In this document: positions 56,219 to 64,000 of the stretch, in pieces
Layout: each line of letters opens with the position of its first letter
How positions within the stretch are numbered: position 1 is the first letter of the stretch
DNA from: Cryphonectria parasitica EP155
Taxonomy: Eukaryota > Ascomycota > Sordariomycetes > Diaporthales > Cryphonectriaceae
NCBI RefSeq assembly: GCF_011745365.1
Contig: NW_024468916.1
Coordinates: forward strand, 1,533,630-1,597,629
Direction of reading: 5' to 3'
DNA: 64,000 nucleotides
The notes under the pieces: generated by a model
Told to the model about the DNA's origin: nothing
Seen by the model: the letters and a program-made list of their open reading frames with translations, nothing else
The model's database searches: none
Translations under genes and position numbers: made by a program

Positions 56219-58293
56219 GACGAGAGATACACGCGGGCTGGGTTCACAGGCACTTACAATTGAGGACCGTATAAGTATCAAGAGTCTACTTCATTGTAAA
56301 GAGCAATTGAAATAGCAAGTTCGACATATATATTTACACACATTGGGCTGTTTTTCTTTCCATGGATAAGCGAAATTTGATGGTAGCATTCGGAGGTACG
56401 CCAGCAAATAGGAGTTGTTGATCAATTGAAAATTCTCCACATGTTTTGTTATCAATTCCCAAAGTTTCATGCTATGTATCGATTTTAATCTATCGACTGG
56501 GAACTCTGCAGAGCCGAATATCCGTTGATTGTATCCTGGTGAATGGTTTGGTAATCAGATTTTGATTTGACTTTGTTTTCGGGGGGGGGGGGGGGAGGGA
56601 CTCGTGGTAGTTCGGTCCACGGTGCATATGTCCCTCTTACAAAGTCACTATAGACTTGAAGGACGTGCCCTCAGAAATAACTTAGTTAAGTCTTGTAGTA
56701 AGAATTAAGTAATTAGCTACGCGCTCAGGCCGTCGTTTGGTTCAACGCATTGACTCCACAAGCGAAGCGAATTGTTTGTTCCTATCCAATCAGACTCACG
56801 CTCTCTTATTGTAAATGACCACTTGCATTGTTTGGGCTTTTAAGACTGTCTGGACCTCGACGGGCTCATATGATTCTATATCCTTGGAGGTAAGGGAAAG
56901 GAGCCAACGTGAATACTCCTCGTTGTTTAACTATCTTATGCATTGCGCTCTATGACAGGGATTCGAGATCACACCTGAGAGTCTATCAGGTGGAAATTAA
57001 GATAATTTCTAGTTAAGGTATGCACTACCATAGGAGAGAAATATTTTATTTTTTTTTGTTTTTGAAAGGGATCTTGAGACGAATTGTCCTTTGCTCAATC
57101 CTACAACACGACCGACTCTTGTAATTAAGTCAATTAAGACCCACCGGCCGGGGTACTTATCAGGTCTTTGTCTTTACTTTATTCATGGCTATTATTCTTT
57201 CGAAGCGAAAACTTACAATGAATAATAGATACTACTTTTGTACTTATAAACATTCCAATACGGTGAATTGTTGTGCGAGTCCTGTCTATCTGTCTATATA
57301 GACTACATCATTTGCAGCTTGCACTGGGAGTGGCCATCCTCTTAGTGCTCGTATAATTGACGGAAGAGAAGCATCAAATTCTAACCAATCCGTAGGCATA
57401 GATATTGTCAAACCAAAAATTCCTGTAGAAACAATGCGTTAAATCCACGCCCACCATTGGCCGGCATACTTGTGTCTTAACTGTCCAACTGGAGTATTCT
57501 GCTTACACAAGGTTGAGACTATGATGAATTCGACGATAATTATCCAACCAAGAAACATGACCCGAGACGCAGACAAGAGGCCCCCAAATCGAGCAACTGA
57601 TCAATGTACTATACTGCCCGGCTTGGATCTAGACTTGCCGTGCTGCAAAGGGTCGGCAGGGGTTTCCCATTCTCCTCCCCCCCCCCATCCGCCTTACAGA
57701 TGCACTCTAGCCTCTCGGCCAAGTGGCTCGGATGGGAGCAGACAAGCGACGACGATGCTACCCAAGTTGCTTGTCTAGCGCGCCACATTCCCGCCTTTGC
57801 ACAGTAAAATTAGCACGTCTCGCTTGTTGCAAGTCAGCACTATCTGTATCCTTCGGAAGAGGCCACTCACTCATGGGCAACTTATCCATAAGCAGGTAAG
57901 GCTTACCTACTTAAATTATCCGCAAGCGAGGAGCAAACCAAGATAAGAAGGTAAGAAAGGACACTGGCTATCACTTCTCTTCTACCCCCTCTCCCGTCAC
58001 CCTCTTTATGGAGATGTACTTAGAGTACTTACCATTTACTTGGATTGCTGCTGTTGCATCAGCCGTCAAGGAACCTTGTGTCCTTTTTGATGGATTCGGA
58101 TGACAGAATAAGCTTATTTCCTAGAGTATTATTATTATCATCATCATCATCACCATCACCATCATCCTCATATTAATTGTTCCATTTTCTCTTTTCATTA
58201 ACTTTTTTTGAGATGCCATTTGCAACATTATGAGGGACTTCAAGCCCTCGGTGAACGATAGTAATGCGACGCTGATTCACCACATCCTTTACC
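56219..58293. promoter_or_regulatory. 2.1-kb divergent intergenic region (amine oxidase / acyltransferase)
   Basis: Both flanking genes start outward from here. The middle (about 56300-57450) is more AT-rich than the rest of the window. It contains a 15-G tract (56581-56595), a near-perfect 15-bp palindrome AGGTAAGGCTTACCT (about 57896-57910) and an ATC repeat near 58135-58165. No gene is supported. Confidence 0.5.
56581..56595. repeat. G15 homopolymer
   Basis: Uninterrupted run of G in an otherwise AT-rich intergenic stretch. Confidence 0.9.
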
Positions 58294-59793
58294 ATGCGCA
58301 CTGCACACTCGCTCATCTTCAACCTCATCCACGTACTCACGCCCAGTTTCTACCGAGCCCGCTCGTCGCCAGGCACTGCTGCTGTAGCAGCTGCCGCGCA
58401 ACATCACGATGACTCTCGGGACCCTTTAGCCTATCTGCATGGCCTGCGAGGACTGGCTATCTTTCTGATCTATACATCCGCCTTCTGCCTTCCTCTGCAC
58501 CCCTTCGCACCCTCCGCCTCCATCATCAGGCCCATCGACAGCGACGATGACGGTGAGGGCAGCGAAGCCGTGGCCAGGAACCAAGTCCTTTCCTACCCAC
58601 CCCTCTCCCTCCCCCTCCTCCGTCTCTTCCACAGCGGACCAGCCATGATCTCCATCCTCTTCGTCACCTCCGGCTACCTCCTCACCGCGCCGGCCGTCCG
58701 CCTCGCGCGCAGGCGGGCCCACGACGACCTCCTCCGCTACTTCACCGCCACCTTAGTCAAGCGCACCCTCCACCTCCTCCTCCCCACCGTCCTCACCTCC
58801 CTCGCCACCCTCGCCCTCGTCTGTCTGCACTGGTACGGCCCAGACCGCGCCCTCGACCCCAGCGCCGTGTTCCCTGCCTTTGCGCAGCCCCTCCTCCCGC
58901 CCGACCACCCAGGCGGCCTGTGGACTGCCCTCCGCCACTGGGTCGGCTTCGTCTCGCGCGAGGTCCTCAGCCCCTTCGACTGGCGGCCCATGTGGATGAA
59001 GCCCGTGAGCCTGTACGGGCAGCACCTGTGGGTGGTCGCGTACGAGTTCCGGTGCTCGCTGGTGCTGGCGGCTATCATGGCTGTCACCCTGCGCATGGAG
59101 TCGGCCCTCAAGCGCGCCGCGCTGGTCGTCGGCGTCATTGTGTACTGCGCCGTGTGGGAGAGGGGAGACATTGTGCTGTTCCTGGCCGGGCACATGCTTG
59201 CGCTTCATCAGGAGGCCGGGAGGCTGCATGACTTTGAGGATGATGGGGATGGGAAGAGGGGCGAGGGTGTGGATGGGTTGCTGGCGCACGCGGCAGCCTG
59301 TGATGTTGACCGGCCGCGCTCTTTGCCGGTGTATGTGGCGTGGCTGGGGAGTCTTTGGCTCCTCTCCTTTCCCTCCTATGATGAGGCACAAGACATACCC
59401 GGGTTCCAGCTCCTCGCTGCGACGGGCATCTCCAAAGAATTGTGGCACAGCATCGGCGCGGTACTGCTGGTCTGGTCCTTGGGAAGACTGAGGCTGGTCA
59501 GGAGCCTGCTCCGCGCTGACCCTGTCCAGTATCTGGGCCACATCTCGCTGGCTCTGTATCTGATCCATGAGCCTGTGCTGCAGTCGTGGGGATGGTATCT
59601 TACCGGCTGGCTCTTGAATGGCGAGCAGACCACCTCGACCGCTGCAGTCCCGGCTCTGTTCGTGGCATCTACCACGGTGACGGCGCTTGTGATCTGCATA
59701 GCGGATCTGGTTTGGAGGATAGTAGAAATACCCTCTATAAAGATGGCGCAGGAATTATATCGACACGCAATAGATGGAGTAGATGGTACCTGA
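58294..59793 (+). CDS. acyltransferase-3 family membrane protein
   Basis: Single exon, 499 aa from the ATG at 58294. The domain begins with YLHGLRGLAIFLIY (about residues 47-60) and continues through RLFHSGPAMISILFVTSGYLLT, then about eight further hydrophobic segments, ending with SLALYLIHEPVLQ..GW and a final helix. That is the order of the acyltransferase_3 family (PF01757), which moves acyl groups onto extracytoplasmic or lumenal acceptors. One oddity: fungal members usually read DGLRG...HH in the first helix, with the His thought to be catalytic. Here the segment reads HGLRG...YTSAF, so that His is missing. The protein may use another residue or be inactive. The acceptor is unknown. Confidence 0.88.
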   Translation: MRTAHSLIFNLIHVLTPSFYRARSSPGTAAVAAAAQHHDDSRDPLAYLHGLRGLAIFLIYTSAFCLPLHPFAPSASIIRPIDSDDDGEGSEAVARNQVLSYPPLSLPLLRLFHSGPAMISILFVTSGYLLTAPAVRLARRRAHDDLLRYFTATLVKRTLHLLLPTVLTSLATLALVCLHWYGPDRALDPSAVFPAFAQPLLPPDHPGGLWTALRHWVGFVSREVLSPFDWRPMWMKPVSLYGQHLWVVAYEFRCSLVLAAIMAVTLRMESALKRAALVVGVIVYCAVWERGDIVLFLAGHMLALHQEAGRLHDFEDDGDGKRGEGVDGLLAHAAACDVDRPRSLPVYVAWLGSLWLLSFPSYDEAQDIPGFQLLAATGISKELWHSIGAVLLVWSLGRLRLVRSLLRADPVQYLGHISLALYLIHEPVLQSWGWYLTGWLLNGEQTTSTAAVPALFVASTTVTALVICIADLVWRIVEIPSIKMAQELYRHAIDGVDGT

Positions 59794-60167
59794 TATAGTC
59801 TGGATATATAGTCTCAACAGTCACATTCAATTTTGGTGCCGCAAAAGCTGTGTTGGTCTTTTAGAATGATGTGCAGCGAGCATTTTCACCAAAGTGATTC
59901 AACCTTGTAAGGAGTATTTCAAATGAGCAGTGCCATGATATAGGCACTACTTGAGGTGCGAGAAGACGGTTGCGCAGGTGAGAAGCGGCTTTTGATTGTT
60001 GCAGGAATGCATACTGAGACCGCAAACATCGAATAGAGTTTATAGCAAAGTCGATCTTGAGCATTGGAGAGATGAACATATGGCTGGATGGGATGAGACC
60101 ACGCGAATTTGAATATCAAGGTCCAGATGAGAAATAACTCCATTGCACCCGCCCTGTGTCTCCATAA
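59794..60167. other. intergenic between convergent acyltransferase and gpi16 genes
   Basis: About 370 bp containing both 3' flanks; nothing else seen. Confidence 0.6.
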
Positions 60168-62097
60168 TTAAAGAGAACCACCCTTCCTAATTACTTGTTT
60201 CCCTTTGCCTTTTGCAAACCTCTCCTTGAGTCTATTTCTTAGCCTGGTAAGGGTCATCTCTGGGCCCTCATCAGCAGCCACGAAGCGCCTGACTAGCAAG
60301 TTGAACATGCCACCAAACGCCAGCGCAATGGCCGTGGACGTAAATATGATGACGTTGTACGGCATGCTGAAGTCCGGAGTGGGCAGGTTGAGGAGCAGCG
60401 CCGTAGTGCGAAGGTTGGACGTCGTCGACGCGCCGCTGAGGATCGTGATGACTGCGCCAGGGACGTCGAAGCCCCTATTGGCATCTGGCGGATACTCGGT
60501 GTACCGCAGGATGGACTTCTCGAAGTCGTAGGTGAGGAAGACGGTGGACTTGGGCGGGATGCGGAGCTTGACCTCAAGCTGCGTGCCTCGCGTCCGGTCT
60601 AGGGCGGGGCGGTAGTAGATATCCTGAATGACGTTCTCGTGCTTGCCACTGGGTGTGTCGGTCACACGGGCCTCGAGAGTGTGCAGGTAAATGCGCATGA
60701 ACCAGGGCAGCGACTCCATGTAGACGAACTCGACGCTCTCTGTGTCGCTAGGGTTCGTGAGGATGGTCTGGACACCGCCGCGCTCTTGGCCGTGGCCTGT
60801 CAAGCTACGCTCGGCATACAGCGGCGGAACATCAGGCTGCAGGAACTGATCTGCGCCAGTGCGGGCTGCCTCTCCTTCCCCCTCCACCTGTGGGAGATAT
60901 AGCTCGATCATGGTCTCAGGACTGCCCTTGTAGCACCGTGACCGACCATCGCCAACTCTGATCTCTTGAACACCTTCCGACACCCACACAGGGCGGCTGT
61001 CTGGGAGCTCAAGACAGACCGGCGGCACCTCTGCATCAGCCAGGGGACAGCTCCCCTGAATACTCTTCCCAAAGATGTTGGATATAGACCACTCTTGACC
61101 TACGCTATACTCTACGGGAAAGCACGTGTCGTCGGAGTGATATGATTTGGACGTGTTGCATTTCAGTTCATGACCTGGAGGCGGGCGGGGGATCGGGTTG
61201 TCTATGTTGAGTGTCAGCAAACTGGACTTTTCAAGTGTCCAACAAACACTAGGTTACTGCACATACCCCTTGGCCGTCTCGAACGTTCAATGTCAAGCAC
61301 CATATCAATGGACTGCTCAATCTCTAGCACACAATCGCCTTCCTCGGGGCACACTGGCTTGACATCGATAGCCATGCTCTGCCATGATGAGTCAAACAGC
61401 TTATGTCCGTCAAGCAGACTTGCGATGCCGGCCTTTCCCTTGCACGGCAACAGCTTGAGGAAAGGAGTCAGGTTCTCGGTGCAGACCACCTCTCTCGGCA
61501 GTGTTCCATGTAGTAGATGTAGGTTCGGGGTTGTCACATCTGCGTGGTCGCCCTCAGGCTGGAAGGACATGACTGGCCGTGTCGTTCGCGTTCCGTCTAT
61601 AAAATTCAAGGAGGCGCAGAAGAGGCCAGACAGCGCGTTCGTGAGTGTCAGCCACTTGCGATCGGCCCTGTTTTGAACAGTGAAATGTCAGCCCAATACG
61701 TCTTCACCTATCTCATGAGAAGGCGAGCTGGGACATACTCCTCTTCAGTATCTGCTTCCAGCCACGCCCACAGCTCGACCCCAGTGCCCCCTTCCCTCGT
61801 ACCGCCCCATGGCCGCACGCCCCAGCTCTCAGCGTCCCATCTTCCGAGACTGAACCGCAGATGCAGTTCCTTCGTGCCTGAATATTCCAAGATCTGTCCA
61901 AGAGACCGCGGGAAGAACCGAAAGTTATGCGCCTCGAACTCGGAAACAGTGGTGTTGGACCGGAAGTTGAAGCTGGCGAGCAGGGCGGACAGGGGCAGCG
62001 GCTTCAGGACCAGCTGTTCATGGTAGTCGGACGCGGAGGATATGGGTATCACAAGGGAACAGAGCACAGAAAGCAGGAGGGTCAATTGATGCCGCAT
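60168..62097 (-). CDS. gpi16: GPI transamidase subunit PIG-T/Gpi16
   Basis: ER-membrane subunit of the complex that attaches GPI anchors to proteins. Three exons (62097-61739, 61667-61267, 61201-60168) with 71- and 65-nt introns give 597 aa. The signal peptide covers about residues 1-22. The N-terminal DYHEQLVLKPLPLSALLASFNF is the PIG-T opening signature. The rebuilt ADRKWLTLTNALSGLFCASLNFID follows. The lumenal domain has paired Cys, including CYKGSPETMIELYLPQ, and the conserved SDTESVEFVYMESLPWFMRIYLHTL. DYFEKSILRYTEYPPDANRG-like sequence precedes the single C-terminal helix (about residues 535-560) and a short basic cytosolic tail. All regions of the family are present. Its start faces luc7 across about 500 bp. 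Confidence 0.95.
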
Positions 62098-62603
62098 CGT
62101 GGGCTATGGACCGTCCATCTGCGCTTGGGAGCCGCGTCGCTGTGAGGATGATGATTGTTAGATATTGCTTGGATCTCTGGAGTGTAACGTGGAGCTTAAA
62201 CCACCACCACCACAAACCTGGGGAAGACAAGGGACGCAGGAGCAGGGGTTACAGGGGAACTATGTTTAGTGAACAGCACAGGGGGACAGGGGTGTGGGTG
62301 CGCTAAGTTTGAGCCTCAACCTTGTGTGGGTTAGGCGGTACGGTAGGTGTTAAGGCTGCTGAAGTAAGGAGCATGCACTAGAGGAAAGCCTCGAGGTTTA
62401 ACATTGAGTCGCAACACTGAACCAACCGCGACAAGTTCTCTTACTGGTCGCCACCCACTGCCAACCCGTTGTAGGCCACTTCAAATAACGCTTTCGTCCT
62501 TTTCTATCAAGACGACTCCTTGACATTCGTCTCGTTGTATATCTCAGAAAAGGCATTTGCTTGTTGCGACTGTCGGAAGAGCGCGCGCGCGACTCTTGAA
62601 AAG
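62098..62603. promoter_or_regulatory. shared divergent promoter region (gpi16 / luc7)
   Basis: About 506 bp between two outward-facing start codons, so both promoters lie here. A GC dinucleotide run (62579-62590) lies just before luc7. No specific site is identified. Confidence 0.6.
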
Positions 62604-63571
62604 ATGGCGGCAGAGCAAAGAAAACTGCTTGGTAGCCCCCCCCCCCTTCCCACCCAAAAAAATAACCTCTGAGAGTTACATGCGCAGCAGGACACTGACA
62701 TTGATCTCCTTCTCCAGAGCAGCTCATGGGCGGTGGTATAGCAGCGCGGTCCTCTCAGATCTCCCTCACCGACCCAAAAGCCTGCCGGTCCTACATCGCA
62801 GGCACGTGCCCGCACGACCTCTTCACCAACACCAAGCAGGACCTGGGCCCCTGCGCCAAGATCCACTCCGAGGCGCTCAAGGCCGAGTACGAGGCCCTCC
62901 CCGAGGCGGAGCGGCGGCGCCACGGCTTCGAGTACGACTACATGCGCGACCTGCAAAAGTATATTGAGGAGTGCAACCGACGCATCGACGTCGCCCAGCG
63001 CCGGCTGGAGAAGACGCCCGACGAGATCCGCCAGACCAACGTGCTGCTCAAGGCCATCGGCGACCTGGCGGCCAGCATCAGCAACGGCCTGCTCGAGGTC
63101 GAGGTCCTGGGCGAGCTGGGCGAGGTCGGCCGCGCCTACGACGAGTTCTTCCGCGTGCGCCAGGCCATGCAGCAGAAGGTCGAGCGGGAGAAGGAGCTCA
63201 AGGCGCTGAGCGACACCAGCGGGCCCAGCGGCCACCAGAAGCTGCAGGTCTGCGACGTGTGCGGCGCGTACCTGTCGCGGCTTGATAACGACAGAAGGCT
63301 GGCGGATCACTTCTACGGGAAGATGCACCTCGGCTATGCACAGATGCGCAAGACCTATGAGTCCTTCCCCAAGGAAATGAGGGGCCGATCAAGAGGATCG
63401 ATGATGGGCGGCGGTGGTCCTATGGGTGGTGGTGGTTCTGGTGGTGACGATGTGGAAATGGGTGGTGTACCTACCGGTCCTGGAGGCGGTGATTGGGGTC
63501 GTGGACCAAGGGGCCCCCGTGGCGGTGGAGGGTACAGAGGAGGTCGTGGCCGGTTCCGTGGCGGCTGGTAG
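62604..63571 (+). CDS. luc7: U1 snRNP-associated splicing protein Luc7
   Basis: Helps U1 snRNP recognise 5' splice sites. Two exons (62604-62631 and 62718-63571); the 28-nt first exon encodes MAAEQRKLL, rejoined to EQLMGG, giving the Luc7 opening motif and 293 aa in all. The first zinc finger (CRSYIAGTCPHDLF..GPCAKIHSE) is a CCCH type. A coiled helical middle follows (DIAQ-like charged helices, about residues 80-190). The second finger (CDVCGAYLSRLDNDRRLADHFYGKMHLGY) is a C2H2 type. The last about 60 residues are Gly/Arg-rich, in place of the RS tail of animal LUC7-like proteins. Confidence 0.96.
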
Positions 63572-64000
63572 ATCTCAGTCACTTGACTGTGGTTTCTGGT
63601 TGAGCTCGGGGTGTACGACCACTTGCTATCGGTCTCCTTTTGAGCTCTGGAGGTTGCACACATACTGAACACTTCTTCCCGACACCTGCAAACCTCGTCA
63701 CCCACCTCAAACCTCACGATGGCGTCAAAATAAGTCGCAGTCTGGCTGACGCCTAATTTGCCACCCTGCCCGACCATGGACCATGATACAGACAAGAGTC
63801 CACCGACGGTCAGACGCGGGATATGGCAGTTTGCCGAGAGGCTGGAATGACCTGAAAATAGCCAGCCGTCTGCCCTGTCTGCCCTGAGCAAGCTTTGACG
63901 CAAGGACAAGAGGAGATTGCAAAAACAAAAGGCGATGGTATATCGCAAGGACGGTTGAAAATTGGGTCGGCAATGGGGCATTTGAGGCGTACTAGGCGTT
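63572..64000. other. 3' flank of luc7 to window end
   Basis: No supported gene. A long minus-strand frame here has no start I trust and runs into the luc7 Gly-rich tail, where the repeat keeps it open. Confidence 0.5.

Noticed and set aside
58753..59568. 271-codon minus-strand frame within the acyltransferase gene
   Set aside because: Antisense shadow of a GC-rich single-exon gene, with no motif of its own.
62507..63328. 273-codon minus-strand frame over luc7
   Set aside because: Antisense shadow, Leu/Val/Ala-rich, overlapping a certain gene.
63355..63981. 208-codon minus-strand frame at the window end
   Set aside because: Its C-terminal half is the antisense of the luc7 Gly/Arg tail and the rest has no motif.

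Overview
This window looks like nuclear DNA from a filamentous ascomycete (Pezizomycotina, most likely a Sordariomycete). The genes have short GT..AG introns, mostly 58-133 nt, with CTGAC/CTAAC-type branch points. Coding regions are GC-rich and intergenic regions are pyrimidine-rich and full of microsatellites and homopolymers. The content is also typically fungal: a GH72 wall glucanosyltransferase, an AA9 copper monooxygenase, a fungal rhodopsin-domain membrane protein, fungal-type MFS sugar transport and ATP-dependent PEP carboxykinase. I assembled exons by hand; every multi-exon model given as CDS keeps frame across all junctions and its summed length is a multiple of three.

Layout from left to right. 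0.9-2.5 kb: secreted protein of a fungal DUF family (+). 6.0-8.8 kb: PEP carboxykinase (+), six exons, with one 661-nt intron. 9.5-10.7 kb: membrane protein of unknown function (-), divergent from a CYP52-like P450 (+, 11.3-13.4 kb). 14.4-18.0 kb: 1231-aa largely disordered protein (-). 18-24.3 kb: long stretch with no credible gene. 24.3-25.9 kb: rhodopsin-domain seven-helix membrane protein (-). 25.9-29.6 kb: second gene-poor stretch. 29.6-31.1 kb: GH72 glucanosyltransferase (+). 31.8-32.9 kb: nuclear-looking Cys-rich protein (+). 34.1-36.6 kb: Trf4/Cid14-type poly(A) polymerase (-). 37.8-40.3 kb: 12-exon sugar transporter (-) with a 12-nt microexon and a GC-AG intron. 42.0-43.4 kb: orphan protein (+). 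43.6-44.1 kb: small protein (-) built on fifteen 15-bp repeats. 45.3-46.8 kb: metal-dependent amidohydrolase (+). 48.3-51.3 kb: C2H2 zinc-finger protein with polyQ and polySer (+). 51.8-53.2 kb: AA9 lytic polysaccharide monooxygenase (-). 54.6-56.2 kb: secreted amine/polyamine oxidase (-). 58.3-59.8 kb: acyltransferase-3 membrane protein (+). 60.2-62.1 kb: GPI transamidase subunit PIG-T/Gpi16 (-), divergent from the U1 snRNP protein Luc7 (+, 62.6-63.6 kb).

How the genes relate. This is an ordinary mixed chromosomal segment rather than an obvious biosynthetic cluster. Several products belong to carbon use and the cell surface: PEPCK, sugar transporter, AA9 enzyme, secreted oxidase, GH72 enzyme and the GPI transamidase subunit. 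The GH72 protein has a C-terminal GPI signal, so it is a plausible client of the Gpi16 complex encoded in the same window. Trf4 (RNA surveillance) and Luc7 (5' splice-site choice) are housekeeping RNA genes. I found no rRNA, tRNA, CRISPR array, intact transposon or viral remnant. I did not find a convincing new multi-gene system. The most unusual items are the microexon/GC-AG intron pair, the 15x15-bp coding minisatellite, the oversized PEPCK intron and several unrecognised proteins.
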